Shown: positions 38,906-47,557 of the stretch, piece by piece | Layout: each line of letters opens with the position of its first letter | Numbering within the stretch: position 1 is the stretch's first letter | From: a virus | IMG/VR virus record: IMGVR_UViG_3300042523_000382 | Coordinates: 1 to 51,743 of that record | Length of the DNA: 51,743 nucleotides | Strand: one strand, 5' to 3' | Translations under genes and position numbers: made by a program | The notes under the pieces: generated by a model | Seen by the model: the letters and a program-made list of their open reading frames with translations, nothing else | Database searches by the model: none | What the model was told of the DNA's origin: nothing

Positions 38906-41676
38906 TATGCGTTCCTCATATTCCTTAATCGCATTTCGCGCTCAATAATCATTGTTACCTCACGAGCAATAATCTGTGCGTCAGCCTGCGGATTACCACT
39001 TCCGTTTACATTAATTACTGGTGAGATGTTAAAAGTTGCTCCACCTTGGAAAGTAGCACTTCCACCACTACGGGCAGACCCCATTGCTACAGGGTCACCT
39101 GTTTGGGCAGAACTAGTCTGAGGTATCTTGCGTGACTGAAGCACCTCTGCCATAACCTTGTTGCCACCCCAACCGGAATACATCTTGTTCACGGCTTCTG
39201 CGACAGCATAAGGATCGTTACTATTATTTGTTAGGGCGTTAATAACACGCTTACCGTAGTTCTGCATATGGAACACATTCATACGGAGACCTTGCTCATA
39301 ACTAGCAAAGTTCTTTACACCTGATCCATCATTATTAAACTTTGACCATTGCCCCAATGCCACATCGGCGGGGTCTTTTGGAGCACTCTTAACAGCCAAT
39401 GGGTTATACGCCGCACGAGTACCCTCACTAGCAATCCATGCTGACATGGCTTCTAGGTTTGAAGCAGTCACGGGTGCACCAACACGATTTAAGAAATCAG
39501 TAGACCATTGTTGGATGTCAACACCACTACGGGCCATACCTCCATTAGTAAATGCGCCAGTAAACGCTCCTGATGTACTTGTCGCTGTGCCAACGCCTCG
39601 TCGTCGCCGTGGGCTACCCGAACCACCACTTAGACCAGTAGAGCCAAGGAAACCACTCGCTCGGAACGCAGAGATAGCATCAGCCATGCTCATACCCGCA
39701 AAAGATGCAGTAGTTACGCCTGCGTTAGTTGTACCACCACCTCCGTAAGCACCATCAGTGTGTTCAGTTCTTCCAGATGAGACACCTCCTGATGACATTG
39801 GCTCACCACCCCAAGGGCGGCCCTGCTTTTCGTATTCAGTACGACCATTAGGAAGTTCCGATGGCTGGACATGCCAAGGCTCCCCCATACTTTCAAAGTG
39901 CTTCAAACCAAAGCGGGCGGCATTAGCGGTAACCCAACTCATGTCACCAGTTAAGTCAGCCGCAAGACCAATTTCGTGCATTGAGCGACCAGGGGGAGCG
40001 GCTTGAGCACCACTCACATGCTCCCAGTAAGAGCCATCCCATTCCCAGTTCTTTTTACCTTCAGCATCCACAGGGCTAGAGGTCTTACGATAACGCGAGC
40101 GGAACATAGTTTCTTGGGCGGCTTTACTACGGTAACCTGTACCCAATCCAACTTTTCCACCAGATGCGGCAATTAGTTGATCCACACGCTGTTGCATGGT
40201 AGGGTGCATTTTCCCTGAACCACCCGATGTGTTTGGATCACCAGTTTTACCCATTGAGGGTAGATTACGACCAGGACCTGGGTCACCAGCAGCAGGAGCA
40301 TCCATAGCACCACCGAATGCAGTTGCAAGACCACCAAGTATCATTAATGGCACACCAACAGCGGCGCCAACACCAGTGGTAGAAATAGCCGCACCAGCCA
40401 TCATTGCGGCTGGACCTAATGCTTTAAGTATACCACCAGTCGCCTTTCGCTGAGGCTTGGTTTCAATAGCCTTACCAACAATTCCTGAAAGCCTATCCTC
40501 AAGTCTCCCAAATGCCTGTTCAAGGCTTTGAGTTGTCTTTTCAAGTTTGGCAAAGTTGTCCTGTTGACGACCATAGAAATCTTCTTCGCGCCCAGTTTTG
40601 ACGCGCGTGGTTTCTTCAATTTGTGTAGCGAAGTTGTCTTCAATACCGACAAACTCCCTCTGAGACTTGCTAGAAGGGTCATACATACCCTTGCCACCCT
40701 TAGCACCATACTGCTGGTTTGCCATTGCATATTGGATAACTATGTCTTGAGTGGCAGAGTCAATACCCATATCTGCTAAGCGGGAACGCGTATTACTACC
40801 TTGCTGTAAGGCACCGCCAGGGTTTCTGAGATTAGTTAAACCTGATGCTCGCGCTAGGTTTTGGATAACTTCAGTACCACTACGCTGACCACCCCCAGGC
40901 ATATATAGACTTTGACCAGTCATCATGAACATGCGGTTAGTAGTTTGGGCGCTACCTAAACTAGTAAGCATATTAGTAACACCCTCAGCACCGAGGCTAT
41001 ATCCCGATAGAGCATTTAAGCCCTCAACAGTGGATGCATTACCAAGAGCACTAATACCAGTAGATGCCTGCATTCCCATTAAGGCATTAATACCATTAGT
41101 ACCGAGGCGGTAGTTAGTTAATGGTTGGCGGTAAGCATTACGGACACCAGCATTACTGAGACCAGTAATTTGTTGATACATAACTGACATCTTGTCGGCT
41201 GATGATGAATATTCATAACCTCGCGCAATACGCGAATCCATTGCCGCAACACCAGCGCCAACCACATTACCAATAGCCATTGCCGCACTCGTGAATGCTC
41301 CACCACGACTTTGTTGCATTACCTCCATCGCAGACATGCGACGATTACCACCACTTGCGGCTGGATCAAGACTGTAATTAGTGTTACTACTAGTGGTGGA
41401 TGTTGGACCACTATTAACCATTACTGGGTGACCTTGGCTACCCTGAGCAACACCAGTGGTGACACCCCCAATAGCGCCAACATTAAGCCCCTTTAGAGCG
41501 GCGGCGGCTTTAGTTCCTTTGGCAGTAATGGCATCTAATGATCTAGCAACACCAGCAAGAGCAACCGACAATGAAGTTGCCTCCCGTGTCATCTTTGCAA
41601 GACGACTTCCTCCGCCAGTGATTGGGGTAGGGGTAGCGCCATTTCCTGCTATGTTTGGTTCATTTGGCGGTGCCAT
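38905..41676 (-). CDS. Tape-measure protein with M15 peptidase and lysozyme-like domains
   Basis: 923 aa. Gly/Ala/Ser-rich helical region to about residue 400, a hydrophobic segment at 415-460, then a D,D-carboxypeptidase (M15B) domain: TGYRS (R516), SMHEIGLAAD (H567, D574) and GEPWH (E599, H602), the zinc ligands and catalytic Glu. After a disordered RRRR linker, residues about 720-870 resemble a lysozyme/SLT domain with a candidate Glu in IASEGT (751). The tail length set by roughly 900 residues would be on the order of 140 nm. Two muralytic units help penetrate the actinobacterial wall. Confidence 0.8.
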   Translation of the reverse strand: MAPPNEPNIAGNGATPTPITGGGSRLAKMTREATSLSVALAGVARSLDAITAKGTKAAAALKGLNVGAIGGVTTGVAQGSQGHPVMVNSGPTSTTSSNTNYSLDPAASGGNRRMSAMEVMQQSRGGAFTSAAMAIGNVVGAGVAAMDSRIARGYEYSSSADKMSVMYQQITGLSNAGVRNAYRQPLTNYRLGTNGINALMGMQASTGISALGNASTVEGLNALSGYSLGAEGVTNMLTSLGSAQTTNRMFMMTGQSLYMPGGGQRSGTEVIQNLARASGLTNLRNPGGALQQGSNTRSRLADMGIDSATQDIVIQYAMANQQYGAKGGKGMYDPSSKSQREFVGIEDNFATQIEETTRVKTGREEDFYGRQQDNFAKLEKTTQSLEQAFGRLEDRLSGIVGKAIETKPQRKATGGILKALGPAAMMAGAAISTTGVGAAVGVPLMILGGLATAFGGAMDAPAAGDPGPGRNLPSMGKTGDPNTSGGSGKMHPTMQQRVDQLIAASGGKVGLGTGYRSKAAQETMFRSRYRKTSSPVDAEGKKNWEWDGSYWEHVSGAQAAPPGRSMHEIGLAADLTGDMSWVTANAARFGLKHFESMGEPWHVQPSELPNGRTEYEKQGRPWGGEPMSSGGVSSGRTEHTDGAYGGGGTTNAGVTTASFAGMSMADAISAFRASGFLGSTGLSGGSGSPRRRRGVGTATSTSGAFTGAFTNGGMARSGVDIQQWSTDFLNRVGAPVTASNLEAMSAWIASEGTRAAYNPLAVKSAPKDPADVALGQWSKFNNDGSGVKNFASYEQGLRMNVFHMQNYGKRVINALTNNSNDPYAVAEAVNKMYSGWGGNKVMAEVLQSRKIPQTSSAQTGDPVAMGSARSGGSATFQGGATFNISPVINVNGSGNPQADAQIIAREVTMIIEREMRLRNMRNA

Positions 41677-41678
41677 GA

Positions 41679-41846
41679 CTACCCTCCATTACTTTGCCAC
41701 CGTGCTAACTTTCCCCAGAACAGCCGTTCTCTGACGGGCATGTTCTTTACCTCATTTAAAGAAAATCCTTTGTAGACAGTGGCTATGGAGTTGTATTCCC
41801 AGTATATATTATCAATATTAACCGAATAAAAGTGAGACCCAGTCAA
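41679..41846 (-). CDS. Hidden +1-frame tail-chaperone segment
   Basis: Read in the +1 frame relative to the 41818-42591 gene, the sequence gives NIDNIYWEYNSIATVYKGFS then LNEVKNMPVRERLFWGKL and stops just before the tape measure. It resembles the small C-terminal chaperone ORF found with gp26-like genes (an Arg-rich helix ending REReFW). The only open-frame start is the TTG at 41846, 12 bases from GAGGAG. Alternatively a +1 slip at CTT-T near 41830 would fuse it to the upstream gene. Either way it looks coding. Confidence 0.6.
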   Translation of the reverse strand: MTGSHFYSVNIDNIYWEYNSIATVYKGFSLNEVKNMPVRERLFWGKLARWQSNGG

Positions 41847-42591
41847 ACATCAATGTAATCTCCTCATTACAGTGTCCGCACGGGGCATTCACCTCCCGAG
41901 GACTCGGGCCTACTTTGGCGTTGAATACTGCACTGATAATGGTAGAACGATCTGCAATGCTTAGATTTCGTGCCCATTGTTCTTTATTAGTAACATCAAT
42001 CTGAGCGCAACGGGCGATCATCATGGTGTTTTGTTGCGCTGTATTTTTACCTGAACGACCAATCTTGGCGCTGTCATCTGAGTTGGGGTGATTCAAGTTA
42101 AGTGTTGAACCATCCCTGAGGATAACTTTGATTTGCTTGCGGACTGACTCTTGATCTCCCTCAATTGGGAAGTCAGAGTTCAGGTCAATAAGTAAATCGT
42201 TTGATTGATTGCAATGTGGGCACGAAACTTTGAATTCTCGCGTTTCGCCGTATGTAGCGCGAATAACTGCCAAGAATAGTAAGTCACGATCTCCAATAAT
42301 CAACTCGTTGAGAACTACTGGAGTTTGCTTAATTGAGATATCACCAATTGATACAACAACGCGCTTCAACAAGGCAAGTACATACTCACCATAGTTAGAA
42401 GTTGTTCGGGCTTCCATACTGGAGAGGAATTCTTCATCCTCACCAGTCATCTCCCGGACGATTGCATTTGTAACCCAATCACTTCCTATTTTAATTCCAC
42501 GAATAAGTTCAACACCCGTATTGGGTGACTTAGGCATGGTTGGCGCGCTCTCCATAGAGATAGCGTCAAAACTTTGGACATTTGTTGTCAT
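41818..42591 (-). CDS. Tail assembly chaperone, T4 gp26-like with zinc finger
   Basis: 257 aa. Features: VREMTGEDEEFLSSMEARTT near the N-terminus, then LLFLAVIRATYGETREF, a CPHC near residue 140 and CGHC near residue 240, forming a zinc ribbon split by the core. This matches the T4-type baseplate hub/chaperone family. The stop TAA at 41818 lies within the hidden chaperone frame. It lies between tube and tape measure, where chaperones with frameshifts are normal. Confidence 0.7.
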   Translation of the reverse strand: MTTNVQSFDAISMESAPTMPKSPNTGVELIRGIKIGSDWVTNAIVREMTGEDEEFLSSMEARTTSNYGEYVLALLKRVVVSIGDISIKQTPVVLNELIIGDRDLLFLAVIRATYGETREFKVSCPHCNQSNDLLIDLNSDFPIEGDQESVRKQIKVILRDGSTLNLNHPNSDDSAKIGRSGKNTAQQNTMMIARCAQIDVTNKEQWARNLSIADRSTIISAVFNAKVGPSPREVNAPCGHCNEEITLMFDWVSLLFG

Positions 42592-42643
42592 GTAATGCTC
42601 CTTGTTAGGTACTCATAATATACACCCTAATGAGTGTTATGTA

Positions 42644-43294
42644 TCAGACTGCGACTGGGGTTGTGGTTGGGGTTGAAGTTGCGGGTTCGTTAGTTGGATT
42701 CCAGTTAATTTCAAAACCTTCATGGTTAACCGTCATCTGCTGGATCATGATTGAACTATTACCAGCGTTGAGGTCACCTAATGCATAGCCAGCGGGCCAT
42801 GCATTATAGATTGTGAATTCAAGTTTCTTATTACCAGGAGAGATAACACGACCCAATGACCCTGGGTCCTGTGAATAACCAGCATTACCAGAACTATCTG
42901 CTGCTGCTGCTGTGAATGGGTGGTCATAAACAGTAACAATAATGTTACAACGGTAATCATTACGGCTACCAGTACTACCAGCATCATCAGCAAGAGCACC
43001 TTGAGTCCAAGAATGCATGAATTGCTGCCAGCGCCACAATTGGTCTTGTCCTTCAAACACGCCACGACTGAAGGTAATGGGGTTAAAGTCTGACTGACCA
43101 ATCATCTTGTGTGGATGGGTATTCATACCACCTTCACGATAAGGGATCATTTCGTTAGTAACGCTTAGTCCAGTAACAACGGCAAAACCAAGATTACCAA
43201 TGTTCGGGGTAGCGGTTTCCAAAATTCCCGTTGGGACAATCTTTACCGTGAACTTAAAGTCACGCAATGGATCGGTACGAGTTAATACTGCCAT
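42644..43294 (-). CDS. Tail tube protein, gp19-like
   Basis: 216 aa. RTDPLRDFKFTVKIVPTGIL at the N-terminus and the YREGGMNTHPHKMIGQSDF, then QLWRWQQFMHSWTQG motifs identify the T4/P2-type tube protein. It stacks as hexamers inside the sheath. The C-terminal TPTTTPVAV tail is unusual but short. It lies directly downstream of the sheath gene, as in most contractile phages. Confidence 0.85.
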   Translation of the reverse strand: MAVLTRTDPLRDFKFTVKIVPTGILETATPNIGNLGFAVVTGLSVTNEMIPYREGGMNTHPHKMIGQSDFNPITFSRGVFEGQDQLWRWQQFMHSWTQGALADDAGSTGSRNDYRCNIIVTVYDHPFTAAAADSSGNAGYSQDPGSLGRVISPGNKKLEFTIYNAWPAGYALGDLNAGNSSIMIQQMTVNHEGFEINWNPTNEPATSTPTTTPVAV

Positions 43295-43302
43295 GTTTCT
43301 CC

Positions 43303-44868
43303 TTAGATAGTTTCAATGGTGGTACTTCCACCAAGCCATTGACTTACATTAATAACAATAAATTCCGCTGGGTACAACAACGATACACCAATTTGTACAT
43401 TCACTTGTCCGTTACTAATAGATGTTGCTGTGTTGTTTGTGGAGTTACATACAACAAAGAATGCCTCGCTCGGGGTACGACCCTTAAGTCCACCCGATCC
43501 CCACAAATCAGCCAAAAACTTGTTAAGTTTTACAGTAATGCTTGACCACAAACGCGAATCGTTGGGTTCAAAGAGAGCAAACTGAGTGAGTTCTTTTGAA
43601 CTGTTCTTAATATAGTTTAAAGTACGACGAACAGGAATGTATTTGTCAGCCTTACCCAAGTTCAAAGTACGAGCACCTTGGATAATAATTCCAGCGCCAG
43701 GAACTGCCCTAAAAGTATTAACACCTGATTCGTACAACAATCCGACTGTTGCTTCTGTAAACGGAGTAACAAGTCCGAGAGCATTACGAACCTCAAGGCT
43801 GTAACCTGCGGGAGCCTTAGCAACTGTGCGCTCTACCTCAGTACGAGCAAACATACCAGCAACTGCACCACCTGGGAATGTGTCACGGATTGCGCCAACA
43901 CCAGTCTTAGTGGGATCGGTCATCTTCAACATTGGGTAATACACTGCGCCATAACCCTGATCAGAGTTATAGGTGTTAGCCACTGCTGAGATACCAACCT
44001 GCGTGGTAAGTGACGGGTCTGGGTCAATAATCACAAATGAATCACCGCGAGTAGCGGCAACTGCGAGTGCTGACTTGACAATTTCAGAACGGAATTGACC
44101 AACTGCGTTAATAATAAGAGGTTCAGGAATATCAATCAAATTATTAAAAGCCGTAGAGAATGGGGTGTCCCAATCTGCTGGTGCGGCTGATCCGACAGCG
44201 GCAGTACCTGCATTACCACCAGTAAATGCTTTATTTAAAGCAAATCCAGCAACGCTCGCTCCTGTATAAGTAAACCCAGCGGATGCCGATGTCTGTGCGG
44301 CAAAATTAGTAAGATTTACATATGCAGAGTAGTTGTTAACAACAATTGGAGCATAACGGCTACTGTTTGGTGATGGACTGAGTTCATTCCATAATTCAAC
44401 TTCTACACCATTTAGTTTAACCGACAAGTTAAATGTTGGGAAGTTATTTGAAGCCACATCTAATGTGGTGGTGCCAGCAGTTGTGGTTAGCGTGATGTCA
44501 TTACCAAAAGTACCTGGATCAAGCGCCGTGGCACTAAACAATGAGGCTGACGCAGTAGTGCTATTTGGCTGGTAGTACATAACTGAAGCAGCGGTGGCAT
44601 TGACTGCGTTAGCGTAAGTAGCGCGAGATACATAACAACTACGACCACCATTGGCAAAGAATTGATACACGGCATAACCCAAATCATACAAGGTGTTAAG
44701 GTCACCAAATTGGTTGGTATATGCGGACCATGAGGTAATCAGGGTTGGAGTAAGTGGTCCACGAGGGTTAATACCAACAAAAGCCGCAGTAGCGGTTCCG
44801 TTGTCTGCTCGTGCAATTGTCTTTAACGGAGATTCTGTTACATAGACTCCGGGGCGGGTATAAGCCAT
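43303..44868 (-). CDS. Tail sheath protein
   Basis: 521 aa. N-terminus AYTRPGVYVTESPLKTIARA followed by AAFVGINPRGPLTPTLITSW and YDLGYAVYQFFANGGRSCYV is the standard sheath start. The C-terminal ARTLNLGKADKYIPVRRTLN YIKNSSKELT carries the conserved handshake region. It assembles around the tube and contracts. Two beta-rich insertions lie between, as in other phages of actinobacteria. Confident. Confidence 0.92.
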   Translation of the reverse strand: MAYTRPGVYVTESPLKTIARADNGTATAAFVGINPRGPLTPTLITSWSAYTNQFGDLNTLYDLGYAVYQFFANGGRSCYVSRATYANAVNATAASVMYYQPNSTTASASLFSATALDPGTFGNDITLTTTAGTTTLDVASNNFPTFNLSVKLNGVEVELWNELSPSPNSSRYAPIVVNNYSAYVNLTNFAAQTSASAGFTYTGASVAGFALNKAFTGGNAGTAAVGSAAPADWDTPFSTAFNNLIDIPEPLIINAVGQFRSEIVKSALAVAATRGDSFVIIDPDPSLTTQVGISAVANTYNSDQGYGAVYYPMLKMTDPTKTGVGAIRDTFPGGAVAGMFARTEVERTVAKAPAGYSLEVRNALGLVTPFTEATVGLLYESGVNTFRAVPGAGIIIQGARTLNLGKADKYIPVRRTLNYIKNSSKELTQFALFEPNDSRLWSSITVKLNKFLADLWGSGGLKGRTPSEAFFVVCNSTNNTATSISNGQVNVQIGVSLLYPAEFIVINVSQWLGGSTTIETI

Positions 44869-44890
44869 GAGTAATCCTCCAGTGGATTAT

Positions 44891-45571
44891 TTAATAGGTT
44901 TCGGTCAGGTTGGAGTTCATATAAGAAATACTACTACTAATTGTGGCAACTCGCTTAGAGGCTACCATACTTGTAGTTGTCATTTCTGCGGACATTTTTA
45001 AAGTATACACTTTTCTAAATATCCTCTTTCGGTAGCCAGCCTCAGGGTCAAGGAGGTCGGCTGTAACCCAATCAAGGAGATCAAATCTGCGGATGGTTCC
45101 ATCCTCAGGTACATCTATAAAGCCATAACGCAAACGAGCGCGACTATGGAGCATTTGAGAACTAAGTTGGCGGTCATGCAATGCAGAGCGGGTGTAAGTA
45201 GACACCTGATATAGGATGTCTACTGGTACAAATTCATTGGTGGCAACCATAGAAGCAGACGCAGCAAATTGTGTAAAATTATAGTGCTCGCTAGGCCAGT
45301 ATTGAAGAGCGTTTGGCCCCGTATATTGCAAAGAAGCGGCTCCGCTAGTGGAAGCATATAACTGTACTTCTGAATGCTGACGATCCAAGGCATGAACAAT
45401 GTCAATCATTTCAATGGTAATAAATGGGTAGGTGCGCTCTGTGTCACCCTCAGGGTAACGGAAGAACACCTGTACGGGTCGTGCGGCATTCTTATCATCT
45501 GTTACGGTCATACCCGAGAAACGGGTCTTTACAGCGGCATCTTCTGCTAAAAGGAATCCGGGGTTAGTCAT
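44891..45571 (-). CDS. Neck / tail-completion protein (inferred)
   Basis: 226 aa, mostly beta structure with Tyr-rich ends (FFRYPEGDTERTYPFITIEM, HDRQLSSQMLHSRARLRYGF). It lies between the sheath gene and the head-tail connectors, where tail-terminator or neck proteins are found. I see no family-specific motif. Start overlaps the upstream stop (TAATG). Confidence 0.5.
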   Translation of the reverse strand: MTNPGFLLAEDAAVKTRFSGMTVTDDKNAARPVQVFFRYPEGDTERTYPFITIEMIDIVHALDRQHSEVQLYASTSGAASLQYTGPNALQYWPSEHYNFTQFAASASMVATNEFVPVDILYQVSTYTRSALHDRQLSSQMLHSRARLRYGFIDVPEDGTIRRFDLLDWVTADLLDPEAGYRKRIFRKVYTLKMSAEMTTTSMVASKRVATISSSISYMNSNLTETY

Positions 45572-45978
45572 TACATAACCTCTTCTAGGGCATTGTCTAG
45601 GATTTTAGCCAGAATGTCTCCGCTATTTGCCATTGAACGAACACGCCCACCAGCACCACTATTAGGACCACCATACTCAAGTTCCATGTACTTTTGCTCA
45701 ATGTCAGAGCCACCCTGTACGGAATATGAAAGTGATTGACCATCCGTAGAGAGTCCAACCGTGAGGTGGGAAGCAATATCAGCCCACTCGGGGTACATAC
45801 TTAGATTAGAGCGCGCCTCTTTTTCGTACTTTTTAATACCGTCCATGACAGCCTTATTAAACTTATTGTTCTTACCATTAAAGGATTCAACCATCTGAAC
45901 AATCGGATCATCTTCAGAGATAGGTATTAAAGAATCTTTATTTGCCATAGATTTGATGCCAAAGGTATAGAAAGACAT
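45571..45978 (-). CDS. Head-tail connector / tail-completion-like protein
   Basis: 135 aa from the ATG at 45978, following AAAGGAGG; an in-frame start at 46005 lacks this. The segment LTVGLSTDGQSLSYSVQGGS and YMELEYGGPNSGAGGRVRSM recall HK97 gp10-like tail-completion proteins (LEYG near the middle). Helical ends. It is placed among neck genes. Confidence 0.5.
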   Translation of the reverse strand: MSFYTFGIKSMANKDSLIPISEDDPIVQMVESFNGKNNKFNKAVMDGIKKYEKEARSNLSMYPEWADIASHLTVGLSTDGQSLSYSVQGGSDIEQKYMELEYGGPNSGAGGRVRSMANSGDILAKILDNALEEVM

Positions 45979-46041
45979 AACTACCTCCTTTGAGAATCTA
46001 GGCAATGTGCATTGAAGACGCGCATCTCCAATACATGTATT

Positions 46042-46581
46042 TTATCCTAAATTTGCTATTGATGTGGGCCAAGGAAGGTCAGATACTGAATAAGCCGCAG
46101 GACCTGGGTCATTGACCATTTCCTGAGAGATGTAGGTCTCAATACCCTCAACAACGAGCATGACATCATCTCGGGCGCGACCACGGACTCGGTAGGACAC
46201 CACGCTAAAATAGCGCCCGTCATACTGGAACATGTCGTTAAGGCGGTTTTGGTATTCCCAAGGGGCAGAAATACCAGCGGCTCGGAAGTCATCAATAGAT
46301 GCCACAAAGTTAGTTAATTGAGTGGGCTGACGACCCTCAGGAATAGCGCGCTTCTGATCCTCAGATTCCGTAATCATCAGGACAGGAACGACTACACCAG
46401 TCTTGTAGCGACGACCACCATTACCATAGGTACCTTCGTCGTAAACATCATCGTAGAGGCTGGATGCTGAGGCGCTAGTGCCCAATGGTACAAACTCATA
46501 CCATACAATGGCTTCGCCAGCCTGAGAATGGTATGAGCGGTAATGCTTCCTGATAACGGATAACTCTCTGCGGACATCCAT
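46042..46581 (-). CDS. Neck protein (inferred)
   Basis: 179 aa: an N-terminal RKHYRSYHSQAGEAIVWYEF, a Gly/Tyr-rich loop (YDEGTYGNGGRRYKTG) and a beta core (YFSVVSYRVRGRARDDVMLV). Likely a head-to-tail joining or stopper protein by position. No diagnostic motif. Confidence 0.5.
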   Translation of the reverse strand: MDVRRELSVIRKHYRSYHSQAGEAIVWYEFVPLGTSASASSLYDDVYDEGTYGNGGRRYKTGVVVPVLMITESEDQKRAIPEGRQPTQLTNFVASIDDFRAAGISAPWEYQNRLNDMFQYDGRYFSVVSYRVRGRARDDVMLVVEGIETYISQEMVNDPGPAAYSVSDLPWPTSIANLG

Positions 46582-46586
46582 GGTTA

Positions 46587-47387
46587 TCAGTAATACGCGA
46601 TGTTAGAGAATGATCCAGTAGGAATTGCGCCGTCAATAAGAACATCCGTACGGAGGTCCTCTTCCTTAGCCTCATTTTCCACAACACCTTCATCAATAGC
46701 GGGCCATAGGCGTTCAGGCATTGTGTAATCACCAAGTTCGCGCGGGCGGTACAAGGGAACAAGGTAGTTCGTGGTACGCGAGTTACGGCGAAGGGTGAAC
46801 ACTTCAATACGGTCAAAGCCGATATTAAGAGCGGCGGCATGTCGCTTGTATTCGCCTTCCCACTGCGCCAGTAATGATTGCACCATACGGAAACGCTGGC
46901 TGGCTGGGATGTGGATTGATTCTGAGGTCATAACATCAATGTCACGACTGAACTCAGTCATTAGCGCCCAAAGTGCTTCGCAGATCGTGGCAATGCCGAT
47001 GGCGTTAATAACAACATCAGACATTTCTTCAAGTTTATATTTTAGGTTAACCGTGTGTTTTTCAACGGCGCGCTGGGCGTAAAAAGAAAGATCATCTGGG
47101 GTAACCCATTCATAATAGTAACCCTCAACTAACAGTGTCGTGCTTGATGACAGCGTGTTAGATAATCGGACAACACCATTACGGGAGTCAATCGTGTATT
47201 CGCTGGGAGCCAATGTTGAGGCTGATCCTGAGCCTGAATACTTGGCAACCCAAATAGTGCTGGTGTCAATGTTGATATGACCCAACTCATATGTGCGACC
47301 TACTACAGGAAATGATACCTGAAAGAACTTCGGAAAGTCCCGTAGATAGGTTCTTGCAATTGTTTCAACATCTGTGATGGTTGCCAT
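46587..47387 (-). CDS. Head-completion / neck protein
   Basis: 266 aa from ATG 47387. The start (ITDVETIARTYLRDFPKFFQ VSF) and the mid-region (LVEGYYYEWVTPDDLSFYAQ RAVEK) suggest a beta sandwich plus helical platform of the connector type. C-terminal acidic tail. Position between connector genes and the collar fibre fits a head-completion protein; the family is not certain. Confidence 0.5.
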   Translation of the reverse strand: MATITDVETIARTYLRDFPKFFQVSFPVVGRTYELGHINIDTSTIWVAKYSGSGSASTLAPSEYTIDSRNGVVRLSNTLSSSTTLLVEGYYYEWVTPDDLSFYAQRAVEKHTVNLKYKLEEMSDVVINAIGIATICEALWALMTEFSRDIDVMTSESIHIPASQRFRMVQSLLAQWEGEYKRHAAALNIGFDRIEVFTLRRNSRTTNYLVPLYRPRELGDYTMPERLWPAIDEGVVENEAKEEDLRTDVLIDGAIPTGSFSNIAYY

Positions 47388-47401
47388 GAACACCTATCCT
47401 A

Positions 47402-47557
47402 CTATTGATCGCCGGAACCTGCTCCCGGAATTGAGTCTTGGGCGGCCTGATTAACGCCAGGTTGGGTATCACGCAGTCGGTGGACCATAAAACCGCGCTT
47501 CAGAATGATCTGCTCCGCGGCAACATTTTCAATTGGTTCAATAGGTGTATCGCTCAT
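47402..47557 (-). CDS. 51-aa small protein of the neck region
   Basis: Starts MSDTPIEPIENVAAEQIILK and ends AAQDSIPGAGSGDQ. The ATG overlaps the collar-fibre stop (ATGA). The middle RGFMVHRLRD is basic. Too short to assign; coupling to both neighbours supports translation. Confidence 0.5.
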   Translation of the reverse strand: MSDTPIEPIENVAAEQIILKRGFMVHRLRDTQPGVNQAAQDSIPGAGSGDQ

